Assembly: GCA_029204225.1 (NCBI GenBank)
Contig: CM055100.1
Location: 57,982,345 to 58,046,344 of the forward strand
From: Diphasiastrum complanatum
Lineage: Eukaryota > Streptophyta > Lycopodiopsida > Lycopodiales > Lycopodiaceae
Length of the DNA: 64,000 nt
Direction: 5' to 3'
Part shown: piece after piece, positions 35,701-50,000 of the stretch
Layout of the letters: each line of letters opens with the position of its first letter
Numbering within the stretch: position 1 is the first letter of the stretch
Program-made: the position numbers and the translations under genes
Notes under the pieces: generated by a model
What the model saw: the letters and a program-made list of their open reading frames with translations, nothing else
Database searches by the model: none
Told to the model about the DNA's origin: nothing

Positions 35701-38700
35701 AGATATCCTTTCCCATCGTTTCTGAGGGATATCTAAGGGATGTGACAACCCTCTAGTCTTTACGCGTTCCACTGTGGCTAACTGACAAGATTCACATTTA
35801 ACCACATAAGACTCAACAAATGGCTTGAGTTTTGGCCAATAAAACTCTCTTCTGACCAAGTCCAAAGTCCTGTGTATACCTGGATGACATGCACAAGGTA
35901 CATCATGACATTCATAAAGAATTCTCTTCTTAATCTCATCATCCGCTAGTACACAAACTTTCTCATTCTGAAATAGCAACCCACCTCGGATAGAAAATTG
36001 TTCCATTATCTTCTTATCTTCTTAGGAACCTAAAATCCCTGTGAGTTAATCTCTATTCCATTCTCATTTTTCCTAGTCTCAACAATTTTCCAAATGCGAC
36101 CAAAATGAGAATCTGATTCACACGTTCCTCTCAATGAAAGAAATAGATCAGTGGAAATTGGGTGAATGAAAGTTCATTTGATTCACCAATCCGACTAAGA
36201 GCGTCCGCAAGTTGGTTAGAGCTGCCTTTGACATATCGAATCTCATGATTAAATTCTTGCATAAGCTCAGTCCAGCGAGCTTTACGACCCCTCAGATCGT
36301 TTTGATTGCAAAAGTACTTTAGAGGCTGGTGATCTGTATACACTATAAATTGACTTCCATTAAGGTAATGCCTCAAGGTTTTAAGTGCATGTATCACAGC
36401 AAATAACTCCTCCTGAGTTGTATAACACAACTGAGGTCCGATAAGTTTCTTGCTTTCAAACGCTATCGACTTATCATTTTGCAAAAGAATAGCTCCTATC
36501 GTCGAATCACTTGCGTCAGTTCGTACAACGTAAGGTAGATCAGGATTCGCGATCTGTAAAACAGGAGCTGAAGTAACCATTTGTTTGAGTTTCTCAAAAC
36601 ATTGATTCAGTTCTTCATTCCATTTGATAGGCAGACTAGGTTGACCTCTCTTCTTTTTCTTATTAACTCTGCCTTTAGTCAAATTATTTTGAGGCTCTGC
36701 TACCTTTGCATAATCTTCAATTGATTTACGAAACAAAAAAGTAAAACCTAGAAAAGATTTAACTTCTCTAACCCTCTTCGATATCGGCCACTCAAGCAAT
36801 GTCTTGACCTTGCTCTCATCTATCGTCAACCCATCCGTGCATTCGTCAACCCAAAAGCACAAGGAATTCATAATGACCGAATCTCGTCTGAAAACCAGTC
36901 TTTTGCACACCATTCGGATGAATCCTAATCTAATGATATCCGGTTCTGAGATCTATTTTTGTGAAGTATTTAGCTCCACCTAATCGATCTACCAGATCAT
37001 CCATTCGGGGTAAAGGATATTTATTCTTAATAGTTACCTTATTCAACTCCTTGTTGTCAACACACATCCGGAAGCCTCCATCTTTCTTCGCTTTTAGAAG
37101 AACAAGAGCACCCCATGGTGACTTACAAGGCTGAATGTGACCCATCTTAAGATAATTTTCAATTTGATTGTTAATCTCTATCTCTTCTTTCTGAGAAAAT
37201 CGATATGGTTGTCTAGAGACAGGGTGACTACTTAGAATTAACTCAATTTTGTGGTCTACCGAACTAGACGATGGTATTCCATGAGGCAATTCAACTGGAC
37301 TGCATTTCAGAGAAATCCAAAATTTTCATACTGTGAATCAAAAATTTCCATTACATTAGCAAATGACATCATCCCAGATGGATGTACATATATGTCTCCA
37401 AAACAGAGTAACTACTTCATTACCCTCCTGAAATGAGAGCACATGTTGTTCTCAAAATCTATATCAGGAGATTTATTAAATAACCATTCATACCCTAGGA
37501 TTATGTCCGTACGTGTTAAGTCTAAACACGAAAATCTATTAGCTCTCTATAATCTTGAATCCAAACTGGGAGCTTCGGAGCTTTAAAATCCCAAGTCTCC
37601 AACTCCGCACCTGAAGCTAGATATACCTTATATCTATGACCAAGCCGAGTTTCTGCACAAGACCAGAGTTAATGAAATTATGAGTTCAACCACTATCCAC
37701 CAATATACTAACTTCATGTCCTTTAATTGTGTCTTTCAAACAAAATAATTCATTAGGCAAGAATGAAGCAGCACTGAATGAACATTCACACTCACAATTA
37801 ACCTTGTTAATTTCCACTTTTAGATTTTCTTTCCTTGGGATCTCAATGACATGAGCTGCAGGTTTCTTTTGCTTCGGGCAAAAGTTCATAACATGTCTAG
37901 GCTTATTGCAGACAAAACACACATTCTCGCCTTCCTAGCCTTCTTCCGGGGCATCTACTTCTTTTGCTTAAAATCCGATGCCATTTGATCCAGTTCGTCA
38001 ATATATTTGACGGGTTTCTTATTACAAACTCGTTTTTTTCCTTTCTTCTGGTTGAATCCAGATGGATAAGCCTGAAACTGCTTCCTGGATGCCACCACCA
38101 TGGAATCATAAGCTTTCGCGACTCGTACGATGTCATCAAAAGTCTGAAGCATGTTTCGCTCACATTCATTCTGATAATCAGCTGGCAGACCTAGGATAAA
38201 CTGCCAGAGTGCCAATTTCGCATCAAATGACGGAACTTTGTTCCACAAATCCATAAATTCTTGCAGGTAAGAGTCTAGGCTCCAATTGAGTTTTGAGTCT
38301 TGTAATTTGTGTTTGCAGTTTTATCATTTATGGTCCGCTAATGATTATGAAGTTGGACTTTGCATGAGAGAGAGAGAGAGAGAGAACCTTTAGTAATGTC
38401 TTTTCCATGCCAAAAGGCATATAAGACTAATGGAGTACATGTCAAGTATGAGGCAACAATGGGAGCGCATAAAACGTCTCAGAAACTGTAACAAAGAAGC
38501 ATCTAGTACAAACCAAGATAAATACGAAAATGAGTCTGTGTGCGCGTGCATAATACTAATATGTATCCATGTCATGATGTCATGTCTGTGCTGATGCTGT
38601 AAAAAGATGTAATGTGAGCTGCAACACGAGGAAGCGCTGGAGCCTGTTGGCGTCGTCTATGAGCATGAGCATGAGCATGAGCATGAGCATGTGTAGTGTG

Positions 38701-41700
38701 TCTCTATGTAGGAGGTCTGGTGATCCGGGTAGTAAAGTGATGGTGGGAAGTACATTGTCTCTGATCCCTATGAGCATGTAAGCAGCTATCATCCTCGTCG
38801 TCATCATAGTCACCATCATCCTCAGGCACCGAGTCACGTGATCTCCGCCTCGCGTAGAAAGAAGTAATCAATGGCTATGAGGTAAAGTGCTGGGATGTCT
38901 TGTATAGATCTCGCCACAAGATGACCATCTCTCGTACCATGAAAGCAACACACCGTGGGTCGTCATAGGTAATGAGAGAGCGTAGAGTGGTAGGCATGTC
39001 TCGAAACAAACAATGATATCTCCCTCTGATCTCATAGTATACAGGGCATCTAAAGATAAAATGCTCCTCAGACTCCACCTCACCTAGAGAGCATAACTGG
39101 CAAATCCGCTCCTCTCTAAGAATACAGTGGAACCTCCCAATCTCAATAGCTAGTTGGTGAGAAGACACCCTAAGCTGTCCCAGTGTGAATCTGAGGCAAT
39201 GTGATAGCCCTGAGTCCAAGTAGCGTGGCAGGACTGGAATCCCTGCTGCATCTAGCTCCAAAAAATGGGTCCGGTAGAAAGTTGGCTTAACCCCTAACTG
39301 TCGACTCCAGGTCCGCTCTAGATATGCTCGATAGAGAAATCGTCTGATATACTGATGAGTACCTGAGGGAAGCTCTGTAATGGAGATACCAAATGACTCA
39401 AGTAGCAGGTGAGATGCTTGAGAGAACCATGATAATCTATATCCCCGATCATGAAGATAATGTGAGGAGGATAGTGCATTATGTATGTATCGTTTGTCTA
39501 TCTCTGGCAACGTCTGTACCCTCTGGATATAGGTAATGAGCTGAAGAGTTGCCTCGATTTGTATAGGTGGAACTGCAAACTCAGCCAAAAGAATCTCACG
39601 TGGAACAAAAGGCTTCGCTCGAATCAACTGAGCTAACATGGTGGTCTGTAATCATGAAAGATTGGCTCAGTGTGAAGAGGGGAGACCTATACACCATGCC
39701 TTGGCCGCATATAGAGCCAAAGGTGCGACACTTACGACGAGCATCCTGGATGGACTTCCGAAAACAAAATCGCTCTAGCTGAACAAGGGAGGCATGTCCC
39801 CTCCCCAGTCGAGTGGTAGCAGCCTATCTCATACTAAAAGTAGGACCTGAGAAAAGGATCCCCAGGTATGTATAAGAAGAGACCACCTCTAGAAGCTGTC
39901 ATCAAAAGTAAGCTCCTGCCGCTGCATGAATGCTCAAGAAGTGTTGAAGACCATAACCTTGGTCTTTCAAATGTTCACCCCTAGGCCCCATTTGGTACAT
40001 AACTCCTGTAAGAAATCCAACTGTCGCTGTAGACCCTCTCTGGTATGTGAGACTAGTACCACACATCGCCATAAAGAAGGGATAGCAATCAAGATGTCCC
40101 CAAGCCTACAACTAGTACCACCACATTGTGGACTCTCTCCAACTCATCAATATATAGGCCAAAGAGGACTGGTGAGAGGGAGCAACCCTACTTCACCCCA
40201 ATAGTGCTCCAAATATGATAAGAGAGGCCACTACTATGCCGGAAACATCCAAGGACACGCTCATAATGCGCCATCACAGCCAGAATGATGTCAGTGGAGA
40301 AGCCAAGATCTCGGAGTCTCTGAATGAGCAATGAGCGAGGAACAAAATCAAAGGCCTTCCTAAAGTCCACAAAACAACAGTAACCCTCTCTTTCCTGTGC
40401 TTAGCCTTCTCAATCAGGGCCCATAACGTAAAGATGTGATTTGAATAATGGGCCCGAAAACCTGCCTGACCCATAGCATGTAATCTCCTAGTCTCTGCCT
40501 CTGAAGTCACAACAGACTGAAGTATAGTACCATATAGCTTCGCCAGGACATGCCCAATCATGATAGTGCGGTAGTTCCTCAGAATCGTGGGGTCACCATT
40601 CTTATGGATGAGGTGGATGATGTTAGTGCACTAGGACAATGGGAAACCAGAAACAACTGCGGAATCAAGAAGAGTGGCTATGTGAAGCGGCAGTGTGGAG
40701 GGAGGTGGTGAGAAAAGTGGCCTGGGTGTCAACCGGACTATCATGAAGAAAGGAGTGTAGGAGCGAAGCTAGGGACTGTCGATATAATGGCATGTAAATG
40801 GTGTCAAATGTGTATTTGGGCTCGGGTAAGTGTAGGTAGTGGTGGTGGATGAGTGGGTGGAAGATGGCCGATATCGAAAGAGAGAAAGGAGTGATCAGAA
40901 AGAGTGGTGGGGGAAACATGGAAATCAGAGACTATGGGTACAAGGGATGGTGAACCTATGAGATAGTCAACGACACTATGTCCTCCATTGTGCGGATGGC
41001 ATGTATATATGTCTGAATGCCAGCAGGATAAGCCATTATAAATGGCTAGCTCATGTGCCTCTCCAAATCGTAATAAGTACTCACCATGTGAAGTAGTAGG
41101 TCCCAAACTGTCTGCGGAAGTCCTGGTAACTCCAAGCATATCACTGTCAAGGGCACGAACACGAAGCTGATCCGTGGTGTCGAAGAACTCTGTCTGTCGC
41201 GAAGATGTCCGGGCATTAAAATCCCCAGTGAGGAGAATATGCCCCCACTTTGCAAATCTGATAATATCCGGTGAGAGGTCTTGATATGGAGATCCAATAT
41301 GCTCAACAAAAGATGAAGACTCTGGTGGAAAATAACATGTTGCAATAAAAAGATCTCTATCCAAACCACCACGCGAGTCCATATATAGCGGGCCTGCTCG
41401 TCATGTCTGATGAAGTCAAGACTCGACTGGAGAAAATCTATGTATAAGCATGCGACCCCTCTGGAACCACGACCATTGGCAGATCTAGTCTCTTGTTGGA
41501 ATTCTGAGTCCCATCTATATCTAGGAAATGAAGGAAGTCCTCGCTCTGGGCTCTCGTTTATCTCCATAAAGAAATAATATATCTCGGCCAGTAATAAAAT
41601 CAACCAGGTCCCCTGCAGTAGAAGATGAATGTATGCCAGCAAAGTTCCACACTGTAATAGTTCCTAACACCACAGTAGGGCAACTCTAACTGCTCCACCC

Positions 41701-44700
41701 AACCTTGCCCACTCCCTGATATAGAGTAAGCCCCTCCTAGCCCAATGTGAGGACTGATAGCATGCAACTGCCAAGTGTCGGCCACGTGTCACTGACGTGG
41801 CCGACTGCACGTCAGGGCCCAACTGGGGGCCCTGTCCTGCTGACAGGGTCCCTAGACTGTGTTAGGCCCGCCATGGCTATGGACCGTGCTGGGGCACACT
41901 ACTCACATTGTCTTGCCCGGTTGGTCGTGTACGCTAGACACAACCCTGACTGTGGTATTTGACCTATCTGTGTTCTCTAGGGTTCGGCATTGGTCACGAG
42001 CTCGTAACACTCCCTCCCCCTTAAGAACCGTCTTGGTCCTCTAAGACAAAGTCTGGAAAAATCTTGCGAAGGACGCTGCCTCTTTCCCAAGTGGCATTCT
42101 TAACAGGCTGATCATTCCACTTGACCAGATATTTTGGGTATAGAGTATGACGAGTCTGCGTCTCTCTACTATCAAGAATCTCCTCTGGTTCATGTGGAGG
42201 TTGTTGAGGATCCAATGGGAGAACTAGAACAGTGTCCCCTACCAGATTTTCTGATCTGGTTAGGTGGTTTAGGTCCTCTAAAAAGTTTCTGGCTGCTTCA
42301 ACTTTTTCTTGTTTAAACCCTACAGCTGTGGGTGACCGTGGCTGAAAACCGTACATCAGCATAAATGGGCTGTATCCCGTAGTTGAATGTTTGGTACTGT
42401 TGTAAGCAAACTCTAATATCGAGAGATACTCCTCCCAATTAGTCTACTTCTTGCTGACGTATGCACGAAGCATATCCTCCAGCACCTGATTTACCCTCTC
42501 TGTTTGACCGTCCGTCTGTGGATGGTCGGTGGTACTCATATTAAGTTTAGTATGGAGATGATGGAATATTGCCCTCCAAAAATTTCCATTAAACTTATTG
42601 TCCCGGTCACTGACTATGCCGGAAGGTAGACCGTACAATGTAAATAGCCCGTCTACAAACAACCTTGTTAACTCTGGAGCTCTAACGGTTGTTTTGGTCG
42701 GAATAAAATGAGCCATTTTGGTCAGACGGTCAACTGTGACCCATATAGCGTCATTACCCTTTTGGGTTTTAGGCAGGCCTACTATAAAATCCATGGAGAT
42801 ACTCTCCCATTTACCAACTGGTATTTCTAAGGGCTGCAACAACCCTCCTGCCAATGTTTGAGGGTACCTTTCGAATCGCCTTTTCGAACCGTGTTTGAAT
42901 CGAGTTTGAATCGTGAAAGAATCGGCTTCTCCAGGTTCGAACCGGCGAATCGGTTCTAGGGTTTTTTTTTAAAACATTATGTCACGACTCAAATCATACA
43001 TATTACATATGTCATATTCCAATGTACCATGTGCATGGTTAGTTAGTGGCAAATTAGTAAATGTTCAATGATTCAAATTTCACGAAAATGACAATGTATA
43101 CAATGATCAGTATGACCCCCTTGGTATGACGATGAGTGTCGTTCTCATCATCACCTTGTGTAACTTTTAACAAGTAATAGATTATGGTACTAAGTTCTAA
43201 CTTCTAAAAGCTTACAGCTTACAAGTAACAAGTTACAATACTAAGTAGTAAGTACTAACTTCTAAATATTAACTCGAATTACAACTTACAACTTGCCGTA
43301 GTCTGTGAGTACAAATCCCATTCGACATTCAACATTGATAATTGAAACATTCCACATTTGAACATTACCAAAATGTAAACTTGTTACCTGAGTCTTGAAT
43401 CATATATGTGGTTTTAACTCATCCATAAATGCCAAATGGTAGTAACGTTGCTCAAGTTTATAATCCCAAAACTTCAAAGTTCAAATTCAACTCCTAATTT
43501 CTATAAACTAACTAGAATACTAAATACTAAATAGTAAATACAAATGGGCCAGTCTCTTGAGTCCCCCTAAGGTAGACTAGTCACTAAAGCCTAACGTAGC
43601 CTCCTCCTAGTCACTCGTGGAAGCTGTGACCTCGTACGTGCAAGCTCAGGAGCAAGATCCTCATCAATGCTATCAGCATCATCAGATGGATCAGTCTCAT
43701 GCTCTGAGGAATCCTCGCTGTCAGCTTCATCTTTCGAGGTCTTTGCGTCGTCTTCGTCTTCTAGTGGCTCCTCGTCCTCGTGGGCTCGAGAACTGGAAGC
43801 CTCTCCCCCTGTCCTACGACGTGCAGCAGCCCGAGTGGTAGGTCCTGCACGCAGAGATTGGCAAAGGGTTACAATTCACAATCACAAGTTTCAATTCTAA
43901 TTTCTAAAGCTAGTTACTACTTAGAATATGGGATGGAGCTCAAAGTTCAAACTTCCAAGTGGCAAGGACCAACTTGCAAGGGCCCAAGCCTCAAGGCTCA
44001 AGGGCTAATTCAAATTTCAAAGCTTGGAACTTGAAATTCACCTGCAAACTGCATGGCGTCATCATAGAGTAGTGCATACACGTCCTCTACCTCCTGTGAC
44101 CTTGGTGGTAGGTCTGGAACCTTCGTCACATCAATGTCATCTGGATTTACCTGCAGTATGTAGACAGTAGAACAACACATTTAGAATGTCACTAAGGATT
44201 CAAATTTCAATGTTCAAACACAATTGCAACTATCAAATCACAATTTACCTGCATAGGCTCCCTCGCCCCCTTCATCTTCTTCAGAAGCCGCAGATTGGCG
44301 TGCACATACACCAACCTGTCTAATTGTGCAACACTAAGCCTGTTCCTCCTCTTCGTATGAATCAGAGAGAACAAACTCCAATTCCTCTCACATGCACTCG
44401 ATGTGCAATCCTGTGAGAGAATGCGTATGGCGAGCTTCTGCAATTGAGGACAATCACCCCCATACTTGTCCCACCATGAAACAGGGCGCAGTTGTCCTTC
44501 TCTGAGCCGCGCTCCTGGACGCCCAAACTCAAACTCACGCCTGTATAGTGCACACGTGAGTTGTGACAATGCACATTGAAGATCATTCATGAGTGAGTGC
44601 CGAGTGTGACAATGTGGCCACTCACTTCATTGGGATTCAAGAAAGAAAAAGGACTTGAAAAAATAACAAATGTTAGAGAATTGTCATGACTAAGGACTTA

Positions 44701-46726
44701 TACCTGAAGACATTGAGATCATCCCTAAGTGAATCCTGCATGACAGGATCAGGATAGACCCTCTCAGTGTATGTGCACCATCCCTGTCGGAGCTCTGCAT
44801 CATGGAACTGATCTTCATTCCTCCATAGAGGATGAAGAATGCAAGCCATAGCGTGTAGAGGCTAATGGAACCACTCCCACCTAGCTTGCCACTTTTCTCT
44901 TATTTCCTCAACCCTATAAAATTTGAAAATCATACATCATACATGTCACATGGTGCATACTTATTACTACATACTACATATTACATAAACACTCATCAAT
45001 CGTGATAAGAGATAATGCATAATACAAACCTCTCTGCACCGATGGCAGTGCAGGTGCGAATCTGCTCTCCCAGCCTGTCCATGAACTCATAGAGAAGGCA
45101 CATCGATCTCTCTAAAGTGGCAAGTCCATGATCCAAGAAGCAACATTGAACAAGTAGTGTAAGTAAAAAGTTTTCACTCATTTTTATTTCTCACTACACA
45201 ACTGAAAGTCAAGAATCAATACCTGCACAACATTCTCTTTGCCAACCTCCACAATGGCCGCGTCAATAAATCCAAACAATGTCTAGGCATCCAAGGTTAA
45301 GCCTGAGATGTCGATGGATCTCGAGAACATCGTGCCCAAGCAAGAAGAAACCAATATATTTACAATATGGCGCTTCCTGGTATCAGTCCAACCATCTGAT
45401 ATGATGGAGCACCCATACCTAGTTCAAAAGATCTCATTGCCCACAAAATTCAGATTTCAGATGGCAATTGTCAATTGCATTAAAATTTAACAATTTATGT
45501 AATTGGTCAATAAATATAACTATTTCAATCATTCTTAAATTTTATAACATAAAAGTTAAGACTCAAGAGATAGAACTTAGAGGTTAGAACTTGGCACTCG
45601 CCACTTCAAACTTGGAATTTCAAGTTAGAAGTTAAAACATAAATGACAATACATATTAGTATTAATTTAGTAATTACTAATTACTAATTACATTAAAGTA
45701 GGGTTTAGGAATCAGGATTTACATGGCCCATGATCTCCTGATAGGATCTAGCTCCCTATCCACGGAGTCTCGCTCGGCAACCAACTGAGTCGTCCTCAAC
45801 TGCTGCATGGATGGTCCCTCCCACTCCGAACCAATCCTAGATACATGTCTCATCATCTCCCTCCATGCAGGGGTCGCAGCCAATCATCAATGCAAATATT
45901 TTCTATTTAGCATTTAGCAACAACTTACAATTGTCATTAACTATTAACTCCGGTGACAGGAATCTCAACACAGGATAATGGATTTATAAGGTATAACTAT
46001 TAACAGCTTCAGAATTCCGAATCATTGATTACAATTTACGATCACGATTTACCAACCTGTGGGCGAAACCCTCCGAGGTAGCCGTAGATGGAGGTGCAAG
46101 TATCATCAATGAGTCAGGTGCTCGCGCACAACCTGCGATCTCATAACCACGTAGACGCAATAGGTGTGCCTTTATTCTAGTGGGGCCACCTGTGTATTCC
46201 TTGCCACAATACTTGCAAGTCCACCTCTTAGTGCCTGAGGCGCCATAATTAGAAGCAATTGTCACATGATCCCACAAGGGATCCTTCTCTCTCGGCATGG
46301 TATCTACTATCTAGATTCTAGTCTCTCTCCCCCCACTAGTCTCTCTTCCGGGTCCCCCTCCTAAATTCTGATTTTTCACTCACACACCTAAAGGCTAACT
46401 CTCCCTCGGACCTCCCTCCACACACACACACACACACACACCCACCCCTAAGTCTACCTCCCTCTCTCTCAAAGACTCAAACACACTCTTTTAACTTAAA
46501 AATCTATTCACACATGTCACATACACAAAACACACACACACATTGTCAAGACTCAAACACACACACACATTATCAAACACACACACACAAAAACACAAAT
46601 ACACACACACACACATTGTCAAACATTTAACACACACACACACACATTGTCAAACATTTAACACACACACACACACATTTGTCAACAGTCACACACATTG
46701 AACACACACTGAACAGCCACACGTGA

Positions 46727-46800
<74 letters not shown>

Positions 46801-46935
46801 TTTCTCTCCAGACTCGCGGATCTATCCACATCTGTTTTAGACACTGAAATAAGATAATCTGTCAGGGCTCTAGCATAGTGCAATCTTCTGCAGGCTTCAA
46901 GACAAGATCTATATTCTGGATTCTGTCCAGTGTCT

Positions 46936-47029
<94 letters not shown>

Positions 47030-50000
47030 GCATGGAAATCTGGGAAGCGGAAATCTGGGAAGCTTCAGGGCCCAGGGGGGGTAACGAGCAGGGGGCCCGG
47101 GGAGGTAACGAGCAGGGTGCAGGTCCCAAGAGGTCGCGAGGATCAGTAGCAGGAGGTCGCGAGGAGAAGGAGTCACGAGGAGCATGCAGGTCCCAGGAGG
47201 TCGCGAGGAGAAGTCGCGAGGAGCAGGAGGTCGCGAGGAGAAGGAGTCGCGAGGAGCATGCAGGTCCCAGGAGGTCGCGAGGAGGCGACGATTTTTTTTT
47301 AAAAAAAAAAACGGTTCGAACCGGACCTTTTCAAAAAGGTCTTTCGAATCGCGGTTTTTTCAATGAATCGCGATTCGACACAACATTGCCTCCTACCTTT
47401 AAATGCTCTGCTTTGTTTACTTGACATTTCTGGCAACTGGTCACATACTGTTGGACGTCCTTTTTCATACTGGGCCAGAAAAATTGCCTACGAAGAAGCT
47501 CATAGGTCTTCTGTATGCCTGGGTGTGCCGCACTAGGATTGTCACGACATTCATATAGGACCTGCTGCCTATAATCCTCTGAATTGGGGACACATACTCT
47601 ATCTCTATAGAGCAAGTACTCATCCTGAATGGAATACTGTTTCCATTTGAATCCTTGAGTCAACTGACCCTCAACCACTGGGGTTTGCTTGGGTAATACA
47701 GGCTCAGAATCCTCAACATCATCTGACGACGTATACTCGGACTCATCATCATCCTCAACGGAAGTTGCCGTATTCTTGGATGAACTGGCACCAGCCCCGG
47801 GAATTGGTTCTGGAGTCTGTAACTGTCTGCTCTGGACTGAGTTCCAGATAGTAGAGAAGAATGCATCATGCTGGCACTTCCCTCTCAAGGACTCGAGTAA
47901 CTCATTACGAATCTGAGTAAAACTCAGCTCGTTTATCATAGGCATTCTGCTAAGGGCATCTGCTACTGTATTGAATTTCCCCCGTCTATATCTGATAGAC
48001 ATATCAAACTCTTGCATCAACTCTACCCAACGAGCTTTCCGACCTCTAAGCTCAGGTTGATTGCAAAAGTATCTGAGACTTTCATGGTCTGTCAAGACCT
48101 CAAAGTTGGCACCATACAAATAATGCCTCCAAGTCTTAAGGGCATGGACTATAGAAAAGAGTTCCTTTTCATAGGCACTGTACCTAGTCTGAGCTGGCTC
48201 GAGTTTTTTACTCTCGAACGCAACTGGTCGTCCACCCTGAGTTAGCACAGCACCTACTGCAAAGTCGCTAGCATTTGTTTCGACCACAAATGGCTGACTG
48301 GAGTCGACGACCTTTAAAACTGGTGTTGTAGCTAAGGCTGTTTTGAGAGCATCAAAGCTCTCCTGCTGTGCGGACTCCCAAATGAACTCCTTTCCCTTCC
48401 CCTTAAGAAGATTTGTCATGGGAACTGCTATATGAGCATATTCCTTGACAAATCATCTGTAATATCCCGCCAAACCAAGAAAGATCTGAAGTTCCAAAAT
48501 ATTCTGAGGTCTTAGCCAACTGAGTATGGCTTTAACCTTATTCGGGTCCATCTTAATCCCATTTGACGAGATAATGTGACCCAAATATGCTACTTCTTCA
48601 ACGAAGAATTCACACTTGGATTGTTTAGCATAAAGCTTATGTTTTCTGAGCAGTCGAAACACCTTTCTGAGGTGTTTTAGATGCTCCTTCCTCGTTTTGC
48701 TGTAGACGAGGATGTCATCTAAAAATACGACTACAAATTTACCCAAGTATGGTCTGAGGACACTGTTCATCAAGGTCATAAAGGTAGCTGGAGCATTTGT
48801 GAGCCCAAATGGCATCACCTTAAACTCATAATGACCGTGACGAGTCCTGAAAGCTGTTTTCGAGACATCTTCCGACTTTATACGGACTTGATGATATTCC
48901 GATATGAGGTCTATTTTACTGAAAAACTTAGCCCCGTCGAGTTGATCAAACAACTCGTCTGCCCGAGGCATAGGGTATTTATTCTTTATTGTGACTTTAT
49001 TGAGGGCTCTATAATCTACGCAAAGATGCATAGACCCCTCTTTCTTTTTCACCAATAGGACTGGTGAGGCCCATGGTGAACTATTGGTCTGAATTTGGCC
49101 TTTCCCAAGATAATCTGTTAACTGCCTAGTTATTTCTTCATCCTCTGTTCGGCTGACCCGATACGGAGGTTTAGAAACAGGTGTCGTACCTGGTACTAGG
49201 TTTAGTACATGATCTACTTCTCTGCTAGGTGGCAAACCATGTGGCAAATCTTCAGGAAAAACATCTTTAAATTTAGACAATAAAGTTTCTAATTTACTAA
49301 TTTTTTGCTGTATAGAACTAGAAATAGAAACTTCAGGAATAAACTGAAAGTCACATAAGAATACCTGATGGTCATTGTCTCCGATTAGCTGACAGAGCTC
49401 TGAACTGCAGACCATAGGACTGTTGGGAACATTATGCTCCCCATGCAACTGGATCTCTCGGCCTTTATGCTGAAAGCTGAGGGTGTTCTCCTGATAGTGT
49501 CTGTGGAGGGAAGGTCCTAAACTGTAGAGCCAATCTCTCCCGAGAACAATGTCTGTGCGATCCAAGTGCATTATCTGAAAGTTTATTTCATCTTGGTACC
49601 CCTGAATACCAAGATTCAAATTACTTACCATAGTTTCCCATATTTTTTTATCTTCACCCTTAGCTAATGAAACTATGTACCTATGCTGACTAGGTACTTC
49701 TGGAAGTTTAAGCTTTTTAACCAGGGTGTAGTTGATGAAATTATGGGTTGCCCCATCGTCAACCATAATTCTTACTGACTGGTTACCAACTTTCCCATGC
49801 ACACGTACTAGGTCATGCGGCCCAAAGCTGAAGGGTCTCGCTAGCATTGCAGAGGTCAGCTGGCAATAGTGTTCATGATTTTCATGATACACTTTGATCT
49901 CGGAAGCTGCCGAGTCACTGGGGAACTTACAGTCTGAACAACCTGAACTTGTTTCTTATCTTTTTTAGTGAAAGGCCCCTTGGGACACTGTCTGACTGTG

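Larger units (their letters stand above)
42852..47388 (-). mobile_element. hAT-2, 4.5-kb hAT transposon inserted in gypsy-B integrase
   Basis: Inverted ends CAATGTT (42852) and AACATTG (47388) are flanked by 8-mers CCTCCTGC (42844-42851) and CCTCCTAC (47389-47396), one mismatch apart. Both ends carry repeated TTCGAATCG, GGTTCGAACC and GAATCG motifs. Minus-strand transposase remnants are a BED finger (46029-46298), a DUF659-like [16 protein letters not shown] block (near 45400) and hATC (44207-44590). Joining the flanks restores the gypsy-B integrase frame (HLKV to [10 protein letters not shown]). Confidence 0.9.

Noticed and set aside
46689-47424. ORFs of 100-164 codons with Arg-Glu or Ser-Leu runs
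   Set aside because: They arise from (CT)n microsatellites and the adjacent GC-rich repeats in hAT-2.
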